From the NCBI GenBank assembly GCA_025363475.1, contig JANYDS010000024.1:1-59806 (forward strand): a stretch of 59,806 nucleotides of DNA, written 5' to 3'. The notes under the pieces were generated by a model. The model saw only the letters and a list, made by a program, of their open reading frames with translations. It was not told the origin of the DNA and ran no database searches. Both the position numbers and the translations under genes were made by a program. Source of the stretch: Terriglobia bacterium. GTDB taxonomy: Bacteria > Acidobacteriota > Terriglobia > Bryobacterales > Bryobacteraceae. The first letter of the stretch is position 1; every line of letters starts with the position of its first letter. Shown here one piece after another: positions 45,564 through 54,794 of the stretch.

Positions 45564-46847
45564 TCAGGGTTTCTTTTTACCGAAACGCCCGTTCCACCAC
45601 GTGCGGGTTCGGGCCAATAAGCCTTTCGCGGCCACGGGAAGAGGCAAATCGTCGGCAGACGTCAGATTCTGTTCGCCCAGATCGGAATCGAGGGCGTTCT
45701 CACAGGGTTTCTCTCCGGCAGCCCGCACCGAGGTATCAAACAGGCGGTACTGTTTGCGCACCCGCTGGCCGTCTTTCTTTTCGAGACAGACTGAAAACTC
45801 GCCTGGCTTGGCGAGGACAGGGAAAAAACCGCGCTCGCGCCGCTGGATGTACGACGTTTCATACCGGTGATGACGCTTGCTCCAGGAGAAAACGCGGTAA
45901 CCGTCGAAGTCGTAGTCGGCACCGAGTTTTTCGGATGTGGTCCAGAGCCAGATGTCCTTGAGTCCATCCGCGTCGGGAGTCTTGCCCAGTGAGAAGTACG
46001 AGGTGATGCGGTGCCCGTCGGCATGTTGCGCCACTTCATCCGGAATCTGCAGATAGATCGCGCTGGTCAGCACCCAACCGCTCTGGCCATTCTGTGTGCG
46101 GATAAGCGTCCAGTCGTCTTTTGGGGCAGGCTCGGCTGCCGGTGAATCAGGGGCTGCCGTGCCTTGCCGGGAAAGAGTAAGCCAGTCCGGGGGCGGGCTG
46201 GGAGAAAGCGGTGGAGGAGGCGGTTGCAGGTCACTGGCCTTCAGCTCCTTTTCTCCTTTGCCCTTCTTCGTTTCTTTTTTCTCCGCCTTCGGCTTCGGGG
46301 GGATCAACTGACGAGCGGCCAAAGGTACCCGCAGCGCAACCTTGTGACCGATCACGTCAAACTGTTCGCGCTCTTTTACCTGCACGAAACTGGTAGCCTG
46401 GCGGCCCGGTTCGATGTGGACGTTGAGCTGGCTGAACGTAGTTGCCTTACCTTGGGAGGGCAGTGAGGCAGCCATTTCACCGAGTGCGAGCAGCCGCTTC
46501 ATCTGTGTGGCGTCAAGGAGTTCACGACTGCCTACCCAGCCCTGCCTGCCTTTGGAGTCGCGGACTTTGTACCACGACCGGCGGCGCTGCCCGATGATCT
46601 CCAGTTTGTCGCCATGTGTCGCGGTGGCTACTGGCGGAGATTTGGAATCGATATCCTGGTGGAGGATTAGGGTGGCTGGGCCGGCAAATGCGAGCCCGAG
46701 GACTGGCGCTTTTTCTTCCTGGGGCGAAGAGTTGCAACTGGCCATCACGAGGGCACACACAAACGTCAGGCCGCGCAGTTTACGTTGTATGAGGATCGCC
46801 GACGGCACTGTTGCCAGCTTAACTGACAACGAACGAGTTACACACAT
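45564..46847 (-). CDS. SH3-domain lipoprotein
   Basis: A 427-residue lipoprotein (lipobox VMASC around residue 38). The first SH3b domain spans about residues 60-110 (HGDKLEIIGQRRRSWYKVRDSKGRQGWV, split by recognition) and a second shows near residue 245 (WTLIRTQNGQSGWVLTSAIY). Between them lies a low-complexity Lys/Glu then Pro-rich linker (about 185-225). The C-terminal part is a conserved but unnamed domain. A cell-wall binding role is suggested by the SH3b domains only. It is divergent from the metalloprotease gene with about 30 bases between starts. Confidence 0.75.
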   Translation of the reverse strand: MCVTRSLSVKLATVPSAILIQRKLRGLTFVCALVMASCNSSPQEEKAPVLGLAFAGPATLILHQDIDSKSPPVATATHGDKLEIIGQRRRSWYKVRDSKGRQGWVGSRELLDATQMKRLLALGEMAASLPSQGKATTFSQLNVHIEPGRQATSFVQVKEREQFDVIGHKVALRVPLAARQLIPPKPKAEKKETKKGKGEKELKASDLQPPPPPLSPSPPPDWLTLSRQGTAAPDSPAAEPAPKDDWTLIRTQNGQSGWVLTSAIYLQIPDEVAQHADGHRITSYFSLGKTPDADGLKDIWLWTTSEKLGADYDFDGYRVFSWSKRHHRYETSYIQRRERGFFPVLAKPGEFSVCLEKKDGQRVRKQYRLFDTSVRAAGEKPCENALDSDLGEQNLTSADDLPLPVAAKGLLARTRTWWNGRFGKKKP

Positions 46848-46877
46848 GTTGCCTCTGGTTCTGGAATAATAGAGGGG

Positions 46878-47981
46878 ATGGTCGCAACAAAAACCTCACG
46901 GCATCAAAGAACGCGGTTCGCCCGGGGACTCTTGCTGAGCTCTGGCTTCGTGGTTCTAATGACCCTCCCGCTGCAAGCGAGTCCGATTTTCAACTACACT
47001 CTGGGATCGGGAATTACCAGTGGAGACCCGGTCTACAACGCTTTCGTAGCGGCTGGAAACCGCTGGTCTTCGATTTTTGCTGACTCGGTCACCGTGAATG
47101 TGAAAATCGACTATAAATCGCTGGGTGCGGGCATCCTTGGGTCCACGGGCAGCGCGATCTACAAATATTCCTACTCCTCAGTGAAAGCAGCGCTGGCAGC
47201 GGATGCCACCACAGCTACGGATGCCACTGCCGTGGCCAACCTTCAGGCCGGGTCCGCCCTTACCTTTGCCATCAACCACACGGCCGATTGCAGCAACTGC
47301 ACCATTCCCTACCTCGACAACAACGCGAATAACGACAATCTGTTTGTGGATTTGACCGGTGCCCAGGCGCGGGCACTCGGCCTGCTTGCGCCCAATGCCG
47401 CGCTCGACGGACAAATCAGCTTCAGTTCGAATTTCGCCTTCGACTTCGACCCCACCGACGGTATCAGCGCCAGCCAGTACGACCTTGTCGGCGTTGCCAC
47501 CCACGAAATTGGACATCTGCTTGGGTTCGTCAGTTCCGTAGACGATTTCGATTTTTGCGGAGCCAACCCGGCTTCCTGCGGCGGCCTGATTTCCGAAGCT
47601 CAGGATGAGCCGACGATTCTGGACCTGTACCGCTTTTCGACGACATCAGGCTTTGGCACCATCATGGACATGAGCGCCGATAACCGCGCCAAGTATTTTT
47701 CGCTCGATGGCGGCACCACCCTGGGCCCCCTGTTTTCCAATGGAAGCAATTTTGGCGACGGCCGCCAGGCCAGTCACTGGAAGGATTCTCTGGGAATTGG
47801 CATCATGGACCCCACGGCAGGCGAGGGGGAATTGCTGGCGATTACGCAGAATGATGTGGTGGCCCTCGATGCGATCGGCTGGGATTCGGTGGTAGCACCG
47901 GAGCCGTTTACCGGGGGCTTGTTCGTCATCGGAATCGCTGTGATGGCGGTGGTGCGGAAAAGAATCGGCGCAACTGGCTAG
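46878..47981 (+). CDS. NF038122-type metalloprotease with PEP-CTERM tail
   Basis: A 367-residue exported protein. An N-terminal signal (about 1-33) is followed by a zinc-metalloprotease-like domain with ATHEIGHLLGFVSS (HExxH-x2-G) near residue 208, and by a MDP-containing segment later (GIMDPTAGEG). The C-terminus has the exosortase sorting pattern APEPFTGGLFVIGIAVMAVV with a basic end. Activity on proteins is inferred from the motif. It shares the PEP-CTERM system with the broken gene at 41233; the exosortase is not in the window. Confidence 0.85.
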   Translation: MVATKTSRHQRTRFARGLLLSSGFVVLMTLPLQASPIFNYTLGSGITSGDPVYNAFVAAGNRWSSIFADSVTVNVKIDYKSLGAGILGSTGSAIYKYSYSSVKAALAADATTATDATAVANLQAGSALTFAINHTADCSNCTIPYLDNNANNDNLFVDLTGAQARALGLLAPNAALDGQISFSSNFAFDFDPTDGISASQYDLVGVATHEIGHLLGFVSSVDDFDFCGANPASCGGLISEAQDEPTILDLYRFSTTSGFGTIMDMSADNRAKYFSLDGGTTLGPLFSNGSNFGDGRQASHWKDSLGIGIMDPTAGEGELLAITQNDVVALDAIGWDSVVAPEPFTGGLFVIGIAVMAVVRKRIGATG

Positions 47982-48002
47982 TCAGCCCCATATAATCACC
48001 AA

Positions 48003-49487
48003 ATGCCCCAACGCTACGTTCTCTCCCTCGACGAAGGAACCACAAGCGCCCGCGCCGCTCTTTATAACGAATCCGGCGAACGCATCGCCATGCATTCAGT
48101 TGCCTTTGATTCCTTCTTTCCCCATGCAGGCTGGGTGGAGCAGGATGCACTGGCGATCTGGAAAGCCCAGCTTGAAGCCGCGCGCCTGACGATTAGCCAG
48201 GCGAACATCGCCCCGCAGAACATAGCGGCTTGCGGTATCACCAACCAGCGCGAAACAACCGTGGTTTGGGACCGTCATACCGGCCAGCCTGTTGCTCCGG
48301 CCATCGTCTGGCAGTGCCGCCGCACCGCTGCGTTCTGTGCCGAACTCGCGGCCTCCCGCCACTCCCGGCTCATCGAAGAAAAGACTGGCCTGGTGATTGA
48401 CGCCTATTTCTCTGGCAGCAAGATCCGCTGGATTCTCGAAAACGTAGCAGGGTCTCGCAGCAAAGCGGCCAATGGCGACCTGCTCTTTGGGAACATCGAT
48501 ACCTGGCTCATCTGGAACCTGACTGCAGGCAAGGTGCATGTCACTGACCCCACCAACGCGTCCCGCACCATGCTCATGGACCTTGAAACGGGCGAGTGGG
48601 ATGACGAACTGCTGGCGATTTTCGACATTCCGCGCGCCATGCTGCCTGCGATTGTGCCCTCATCGGGGCGCGTCGGCACGATCAACCCTGAATTGCTGGG
48701 CGCTGCGATCCCGATCAGCGGAATCGCGGGGGACCAGCAGGCCGCGCTGGCAGGCCAAGCCTGTTTCCGGGCCGGACTTTCCAAGAACACTTACGGCACC
48801 GGTTGCTTCGCGCTCACCCATGCTGGTACCAAACTGCCCCGGTCTACGAACCGGCTGCTGGGTACGCGCGCCGCATCTGCGAATGCGACTGCGCAGTTCG
48901 CCTTGGAAGGCAGCGTCTTTATTGGAGGGGCTGTGATTCAGTGGCTGCGCGACCAGCTTGGAATCATCTCCAACGCAGCGGAATCTGAAGCAGTGGCGCA
49001 AACGGTTTCCAGCTCTGAAGGTGTTTTCCTTGTCCCGGCGTTCGTGGGGCTGGGCGCACCGCATTGGGATTCCAATGCCAGAGGCTCCATTACCGGCCTT
49101 ACGCGCTCCAGCAATAAAGGCCACATTGTCCGCGCGGCGCTCGAAAGCATTGCCTTCCAAACCCGTGAGTTGATTGATGCCATGGAAGCCGATTCCGGCG
49201 AAATCATTACTGAACTGCGCGTGGACGGGGGGGCCGCTGTGAATAATTTCCTGATGCAGTTTCAGGCCGATATCCTGGGTAAGCCGGTGGTTCGCCCGTC
49301 GGATGTGGAAACCACAGCCCTGGGCGCGGCCTATCTGGCAGGTATCGCGGAAGGAATCTGGGCGGGGACGGCGGAGGTGGAAAGCTTCTGGCGGGTGGAA
49401 CGGAGGTTTGAGCCTGCTATGTCGGATGCGACGCGCGCGGGCTTGATGGATGGATGGAAGGCCGCTATTGCACGCACGCGGGGTTGA
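48003..49487 (+). CDS. glpK: Glycerol kinase
   Basis: Phosphorylates glycerol to sn-glycerol 3-phosphate. The 494-residue product has the FGGY-kinase fold with N-terminal YVLSLDEGTTSARAAL, the CGITNQRETTVVW segment, GIAGDQQAALAGQ and the ATP-site NTYGTGCFAL plus GGAAVNNFLMQFQADI. Length is normal. It is a single gene; no glpF or glpD is next to it. The 3' end enters a tandem repeat. Confidence 0.96.
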   Translation: MPQRYVLSLDEGTTSARAALYNESGERIAMHSVAFDSFFPHAGWVEQDALAIWKAQLEAARLTISQANIAPQNIAACGITNQRETTVVWDRHTGQPVAPAIVWQCRRTAAFCAELAASRHSRLIEEKTGLVIDAYFSGSKIRWILENVAGSRSKAANGDLLFGNIDTWLIWNLTAGKVHVTDPTNASRTMLMDLETGEWDDELLAIFDIPRAMLPAIVPSSGRVGTINPELLGAAIPISGIAGDQQAALAGQACFRAGLSKNTYGTGCFALTHAGTKLPRSTNRLLGTRAASANATAQFALEGSVFIGGAVIQWLRDQLGIISNAAESEAVAQTVSSSEGVFLVPAFVGLGAPHWDSNARGSITGLTRSSNKGHIVRAALESIAFQTRELIDAMEADSGEIITELRVDGGAAVNNFLMQFQADILGKPVVRPSDVETTALGAAYLAGIAEGIWAGTAEVESFWRVERRFEPAMSDATRAGLMDGWKAAIARTRG

Positions 49488-49523
49488 CCCGGTGTGGTTG
49501 ACCTGGTATGGCTGACCCGCTAC
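49482..49523. repeat. Three tandem copies of a 14-base repeat at the glpK stop
   Basis: Copies at 49482-49495, 49496-49509 and 49510-49523 read GGTTGACCCGGTGT with small differences. The first contains the glpK TGA. The array ends at the 3' end of the convergent methyltransferase gene. Confidence 0.85.
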
Positions 49524-50380
49524 CGCGAAACGGTGGCGCATACGAGACGAGCGAGTCTGCCCTTGACTCTCAGGCGGTCAGTGCGACCCTGGAAGTAGCG
49601 GGCATTCAGGTCGTCGCTACTTAGGTCTTCGCTCTGGTGGAAGCCCATCTGAAGCAGGCGTGATTTTAGCTGCGCGGGTTCGAAGAAAAGGCGCAGGGGT
49701 TCCCCCAGACTGGCGACACGTGCGGAGAGCGCGTCGAAGGCCTTGCATTGCACTTCATTCAGCGAGCCGCGCGGCACGGCATAGTCGAATACGACGGCGC
49801 TGCCGGCTGGCATTGATGCGATCAGGGCCATGGTGTGTTCGAAAGCCTGGTCGGAGAGATATGGCGTTACGCCGAGCCATGAAAATACGGCGGGTGCGTC
49901 AAAATTAAAGCCATTTGCTCTGAGGGCGGTTTGAAGGGCCTGATGTTCAAAATTGGTTTCCACGAAGACGACGCTGGCCGGAATTTGAATGTCCGCCGCT
50001 GCCAGGAGATCCCGTTTCCAAGCCTGTGTGGCGGGATGATCGACTTCGAAGACCCGCAGCCCTTGCTGCGACCAGGGATTGCGGCAGGCAAAGGTATCGA
50101 GCCCCGCGCCGAGGACGACATATTGCCGGATTCCGGCTGCTACAGCCTTGGCAAGCTGGTCTTCGGCACAGCGACTGCGGACGGCCATAAACGCGCGGAA
50201 CGAGGGAGATAAACGCTGCCTTCTTGTGACTTTTCCGGGTTGGATTTTGGATGCCGCTTCCGATCCGATGATTCGCAGGGCGAGGGGGTCTTTGAAGATG
50301 GTTGGGTGGTCGAGGATCTGGTGTTCGGCGCGTCGGATCGCTACACGCAGGGCTGTGGCGCTGGAGATGGAGTCCTGCAT
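49520..50380 (-). CDS. LCM-like class I methyltransferase (TIGR00027 type)
   Basis: A 286-residue protein from the preferred ATG. It belongs to the leucine carboxyl methyltransferase-like group seen in actinobacteria and acidobacteria. Motifs are AIRRAEHQILDHP, the SAM-site YVVLGAGLDTFACR, VFEVDHPATQAWK and FSWLGVTPYLS. A GTG at 50431 would add 17 non-conserved residues. The substrate is unknown; other members act on polyketides or small molecules. Confidence 0.85.
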   Translation of the reverse strand: MQDSISSATALRVAIRRAEHQILDHPTIFKDPLALRIIGSEAASKIQPGKVTRRQRLSPSFRAFMAVRSRCAEDQLAKAVAAGIRQYVVLGAGLDTFACRNPWSQQGLRVFEVDHPATQAWKRDLLAAADIQIPASVVFVETNFEHQALQTALRANGFNFDAPAVFSWLGVTPYLSDQAFEHTMALIASMPAGSAVVFDYAVPRGSLNEVQCKAFDALSARVASLGEPLRLFFEPAQLKSRLLQMGFHQSEDLSSDDLNARYFQGRTDRLRVKGRLARLVCATVSR

Positions 50381-50940
50381 GGCGAAGGTATTTCTATTGT
50401 TGCCTTTACGGCGTGCCGTGCTTTGAGGCACGACAGGTCGGCACCTGAATTGCGGTTCTTGTGTTCCAGGTCGATTGACTCAGCGCCATTTTTCAAGACA
50501 ACCGGAAGCGAGATGCGTTGCGTCTGCGAGGGGCAAGAGTGGCGGTGACTGAATTCAAGCCGGGGCATTAGAGCCAGCCGGCGGACGGTCGCCCGAGTTC
50601 CTCTGGCAGGTGAACCAGCAGGGGCCGTTTTACACCCTTTGCGCGAGCCTGATCAGGAACCGCCCGGGCCTTCGGGCCATGACTGATGAACTCACTGCAC
50701 TGCAGGGCGACCCATTGCCGCTGAACATTGGACCATGAGTCCGAATCCATTCCTGCTCCTCTACCCTCATGGCGTTTACCGCCAGTTCTGGCAGATCGGT
50801 GATGGTCGGGGGTGCGTGCTGGCGCTCATTCAGAGACACGGGCTGGAGCGGGCGCAAGATGGCTCTGTTCAAAAACGGCCTCCAGATGTTGCACCACAGC
50901 TCAATTGTAACCACGCTGGCGTGGGCTCATCAGGGCGATT
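50381..50940. other. Stretch without an assigned gene
   Basis: No complete family was recognised. An open plus-strand stretch at about 50557-50737 reads like protein (PEFLWQVNQQGPFYTLCASL), without a start or clear family, and ends at 50736-50738. A 69-codon plus-strand frame follows at 50735 (NPFLLLYPHGVYRQFWQIG). These may be relics of one gene, but nothing firm can be said. Confidence 0.4.
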
Positions 50941-52256
50941 TTAGATCGAGACCTGTTCGTATTCGACGGGCAGCAGGAACCTCTCGTTCAGGCGGCGCAA
51001 ATCCTCCTGCCCGTCTCGGTCAAGTATTGTATCGCCGACAACTACGAGGCGTGTCACCGTTGGCGCACCCGGCCAGTAGCCGTATTCCAAAAGCTGGCCA
51101 ATCGCCTCACGCAAACACGCCCGCGTTGACTGAGCCGCTTGATCTCGTAATACCAATACTCATCGCCGTGCCGGACCACCAAATCGACTCGCGTTCCCAC
51201 GCCGCTGGGGTTTTCAAAGCTGACGTTGTCTTTGCCGTATTTTGAAACCAGTCTGTTGTGCAGGGCTCGTTGCAGTTCGTTGTGTCGCAAGTCAACATCA
51301 AGTTGTCGCTGTGCCTGGGTGGCCACAGCAAACGCTGGCCGGGCCCGCCATTCCCGTGGGGTGAATGCAAATGGCGCGGGTATTGGAATGGGTGCCGGTT
51401 CTGTGGTGCCACCGCCCTCGACGTAGCGGTATAGGGGCAAGAGTCTGTCCATGTCCAGCAAGATGGCATCGTAGTCTATGTTCGCGACTTTCTGCCGGGA
51501 CTCGAGAACAATGAACACCCCCTTTTTCAGCAGTTCGGGCGGTATCGGGCCGGGCAGAAAATCGCCTTCGATTTGGCTGTTTTTTTCGTACCGCCACATT
51601 CGCATGTCCTGGAATAACTCAGCGTTTAGCGATATGAATTTGTTAAATAGAGCAATAGAGCGACCTTCGGTTTCAGGGTTTCGGACAATTCATCCCACGG
51701 TTTGCTTCTGCTCGGCTCAAACGAGAAGGCCACTCCGTGCCTGAGTTCGCGATTTGCGGACTCAAAGCCGATGTTGAAATTGTAATTCGGAGCCGCCACC
51801 GCGGTGGAAGACATAGTCGCCGCCAGGGTTTGAATGTGTGGCTCCGAAATTGGTTCTCGCGGCCTTGGTTCCAGGAATCCCCCGACCAGCGATTTCGGCC
51901 CGAAGTTTCTGGAATTCGCGAATTTCATAATTTGGTGCTCGGCGGTCCACTTCTGCGACGATTTCTTGCAGGCTCGGCAGGTTAGTTGCGTGGGGACCGA
52001 GTCCCTCTTCCATCCTGACGTAACCCGGAATATTCGCGATCCCCTCGGGAACACTGAGCTCTTTGCCTTTGTGCAGCAGCGGGCACTCCTCTTACTCTGC
52101 TGTGGTTCTGAAAACGATGTACCCGTGTTCATCAAAACGCGCCCCAGGAAACTTCTCAAGCAAGTGGTACCAGTTTCCGTTTTTTCTGTAGAGCGAGTGC
52201 AGCGCCCCGACTTTCCATTTCTCATTCAATTCGCGCCCTGTCATGATGCCATCCAT
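50941..52256 (-). pseudogene. Decayed PD-(D/E)XK nuclease-like gene with four lesions
   Basis: Five collinear pieces on one strand make one protein of about 435 residues. From the ATG at 52256: NEKWKVGALHSLYRKNGNWYH to FRTTAE, then a TAA at 52092-52094; the same frame goes on through PEGIANIPGYVRMEEG and GGDYVFHRGGGSELQF; one extra T (51777-51779) shifts into NIGFESANRELRHG; an 8-base tandem duplication (51646-51661) shifts into LFNKFISLNAELFQDM; one missing base near 51137 shifts into the tail REAIGQLLEYGYWPG. The C-terminus holds the nuclease core RVDLVV...YYEIK. It resembles a restriction or defence nuclease with an N-terminal reader-like domain; the family name is unknown to me. Confidence 0.75.
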
Positions 52257-52361
52257 TGTGACTCTCTCCACAAGCAGCCACAGGCCGTTTGTATAATAGA
52301 GACGGTTTCGTTTCCCGTGAGCATACGCCCCCGGACTTGGCCATTCTAACTTTGACCCTCC

Positions 52362-53726
52362 ATGTTCGATAACTTATCCGACAAACTGCAGCGTGTCTTC
52401 AAGAACCTGCGGGGTGAAGGACGCCTCTCCGCCGAAAACATGGAAGTCGCGCTGCGCGAAGTCCGCGTGGCACTGCTCGAAGCTGACGTCAATTTCAAAG
52501 TCGTCAAACAACTCATCGAAGCTGTCAAAATTCGCGCGATGGGCCAGGAAGTACTTTCCTCCCTTTCCCCCTCGCAGCAAGTCATCGGCATCATCAACGA
52601 AGAACTCATCAAGATCCTCGGCAGCCACGAAGCCAAACTGCGCTTCGCCAATGAGCCGCCCAGTGTCTTCCTGATCGTCGGCCTGCAGGGGTCCGGCAAA
52701 ACCACCTCCACCGCCAAACTCGCACGCTGGCTCACCAAACAAGGCCACCGGCCGCAACTGGTTTCTGTCGACATCTACCGTCCCGCCGCCCGCGAACAAC
52801 TGGCTATTCTCGCCCGCGAAGTTAAAGTTCCCATCTACGCAGGCGCGCCCGAAGAAACGCTACCGGTTGACCTCGCGCGCTCCGCCCGCCGTGAAGCGGT
52901 CAACAATGGCCGCGATGTGCTGCTGGTGGATACCGCCGGCCGGCTCCACATCGACGGCGACCTGATGACCGAACTGCAGCAACTCAAAACCCTGCTGAAT
53001 CCTGTCGAAATTCTCTTCGTCGCCGACGCCATGACCGGTCAGGACGCAGTTAAATCGGCCGACGAATTCCATAAACAGCTCGGCATCACCGGCGTCATCC
53101 TCACCAAGATGGATGGCGATGCCCGCGGCGGCGCAGCGCTTTCCATCCGCAGCGTCACCGGCCAGCCGCTGAAATTCGTCGGCGCAGGCGAAAAATCAGA
53201 CGCATTTGAACAGTTCCATCCCGACCGTGCCGCCAGCCGAATTCTCGGCATGGGCGACATTGTCAGCTTCGTTGAAAAGGCGCAGGAAGCGTTCGATTCG
53301 AAGAAGCAGGAGGAAATGCAGCGTAAGCTGATGGACAACGAGTTCACGCTCGAAGACTTCCGCGATCAGCTTAAAGCGCTGCGAAAGCTGGGTTCCCTCG
53401 ATTCCATCCTCAAAATGATGCCGAAGGTGGGCATGATGAAAGAGCTGCAAAATGTGCAGCCGGATGAGAAAGAATTAACGCGCATCGTCGCCATCATCGA
53501 TTCGATGACGCCGCGCGAACGCGACAACCATATGTTGATCAACGGAAGCCGGCGGCGGCGCATTGCGCGCGGCAGCGGGACTTCTGTCAACGAAGTGAAC
53601 AACCTGCTCAAGCAGTACGGGCAGGCCAGGAAAATGATGAAGAGCCTGTCCGGTAATATGGGTTTCCTCGGCAAGAAACTGGGGAAAATGGGCATGGGCA
53701 AGTTCGGTCTGCCTGGCGGATTTTGA
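52362..53726 (+). CDS. ffh: Signal recognition particle GTPase Ffh
   Basis: The protein component of the bacterial signal recognition particle, targeting nascent membrane proteins to FtsY. The 454-residue product has the N domain, the G domain (GLQGSGKTTSTAKLA, DTAGRL, TKMDGDARGG) and the methionine-rich M domain (MMPKVGMMKELQ, then a Met/Lys-rich C-terminus). It is the first gene of the ffh-rpsP-khpA-rimM-trmD cluster and is divergent from the decayed nuclease. Confidence 0.97.
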   Translation: MFDNLSDKLQRVFKNLRGEGRLSAENMEVALREVRVALLEADVNFKVVKQLIEAVKIRAMGQEVLSSLSPSQQVIGIINEELIKILGSHEAKLRFANEPPSVFLIVGLQGSGKTTSTAKLARWLTKQGHRPQLVSVDIYRPAAREQLAILAREVKVPIYAGAPEETLPVDLARSARREAVNNGRDVLLVDTAGRLHIDGDLMTELQQLKTLLNPVEILFVADAMTGQDAVKSADEFHKQLGITGVILTKMDGDARGGAALSIRSVTGQPLKFVGAGEKSDAFEQFHPDRAASRILGMGDIVSFVEKAQEAFDSKKQEEMQRKLMDNEFTLEDFRDQLKALRKLGSLDSILKMMPKVGMMKELQNVQPDEKELTRIVAIIDSMTPRERDNHMLINGSRRRRIARGSGTSVNEVNNLLKQYGQARKMMKSLSGNMGFLGKKLGKMGMGKFGLPGGF

Positions 53727-53759
53727 TTTTCTGACTCAATTGAAGGACAATACGTATAG

Positions 53760-54008
53760 ATGCTCATGATTAGAATGGCCCGTTTCGGTGCCAAGAAGAA
53801 GCCCGTTTACCGTGTAGTAGTGATTGAGAAGGAACGCGCACGGGACAGCCGTAACCTTGAAGTGGTGGGTCAGTATAACCCCCTGATGAACCCCGCTCTG
53901 GTGAAGTTCAACTATGAACGGATCGCTCACTGGACCAAAGTCGGCGCACAGATGTCAGACACTGTGGCCCGGCTGATGAAAGCCAATCCCGCGCCCGTCG
54001 CTGCGTAA
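53760..54008 (+). CDS. rpsP: 30S ribosomal protein S16
   Basis: An 82-residue ribosomal protein of the small subunit. The core IRMARFGAKKKPVYRVVV and GQYNPLMNP are typical, although the usual final region is short. Two in-frame ATG codons (53760 and 53766) are possible. It follows ffh by 33 bases and precedes khpA in the usual order. Confidence 0.95.
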   Translation: MLMIRMARFGAKKKPVYRVVVIEKERARDSRNLEVVGQYNPLMNPALVKFNYERIAHWTKVGAQMSDTVARLMKANPAPVAA

Positions 54009-54025
54009 TCAGCGACTTAGCAGCC

Positions 54026-54253
54026 ATGAAACAGCTGATCGAGGACATCGCCAAAGCGTTGGCCGATGTCCCGGAAGAAGTGAAACTGCATGTGACCGAG
54101 GGCGATCCCACCGTCCTCAAGCTCCAGGTTGCGCCCGGCGATCTGGGTAAAATGATTGGCAAGCAGGGCCGTACCGCGCGGTCAATTCGCACCATTCTGG
54201 CAGCAGCCGGGACGAAGCAGAACCGTCGGTATTCGTTCGACATTGCCGAATAG
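54026..54253 (+). CDS. khpA: KH-domain RNA-binding protein KhpA
   Basis: A 75-residue single KH-domain protein that pairs with KhpB/EloR in many bacteria and affects RNA stability and cell elongation. The GxxG loop is in IGKQGRTARSIRTI. It lies in the common rpsP-khpA-rimM order, and its TAG is followed one base later by the rimM start. Confidence 0.93.
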   Translation: MKQLIEDIAKALADVPEEVKLHVTEGDPTVLKLQVAPGDLGKMIGKQGRTARSIRTILAAAGTKQNRRYSFDIAE

Positions 54254-54254
54254 C

Positions 54255-54794
54255 GTGGGGGCTTTGCATTCTATAAAAGCTGCAGACTGGATTGCCGTCG
54301 CCCAGCTGGGCAAAGCACGCGGAATTCGTGGGGAAGTGATCGGCTATTCCCTCACCAGCCACCCGGAACGCTTCTCCCGCCTCAAATCCGTCCGGCTGGT
54401 GGGTGACGCTCCTTTCATCACTCGCACCCTTGATGTGGAGGAGGTGTGGGAACACGCAGGTGCGCTGGTTTTCAAGTTCGCCGGAATCGATTCGATGACG
54501 GACGCAGAGACTTTACGCGGTGCCGAGGTGCAGATTCCGGGCAGCGAACGCATTCAACTGGAGCCGGGCGAATATTTTCATGCGGACCTGATCGGGTGCG
54601 AAGTGCGTGACCGCGTGTCAAATCACCTCATCGGTACGGTCACGGCTTTTGAGGAAAATGCCGGTCAGCCTCTACTTGAGATTGACCGGGGCAAGACGCT
54701 CATTCCATTTGTGAAAGCCCTGTGTACGGACATCCGCCCCGCGGATAAAATCATCCTGACTGACCTTCCGGAGGGTCTGGAGGACCTCAGGTGA
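54255..54794 (+). CDS. rimM: 16S rRNA processing protein RimM
   Basis: Helps assembly of the 30S subunit near S19. The 179-residue product has the N-terminal RimM domain (VAQLGKARGIRGEVIGYS) and the C-terminal PRC-barrel (GEYFHADLIGCEV, TDIRPADKIILTDLPEGL). The GTG at 54255 is chosen because khpA ends at 54253; a TTG at 54264 is also possible. A longer frame beginning in khpA is unlikely. It overlaps trmD by four bases. Confidence 0.94.
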   Translation: MGALHSIKAADWIAVAQLGKARGIRGEVIGYSLTSHPERFSRLKSVRLVGDAPFITRTLDVEEVWEHAGALVFKFAGIDSMTDAETLRGAEVQIPGSERIQLEPGEYFHADLIGCEVRDRVSNHLIGTVTAFEENAGQPLLEIDRGKTLIPFVKALCTDIRPADKIILTDLPEGLEDLR

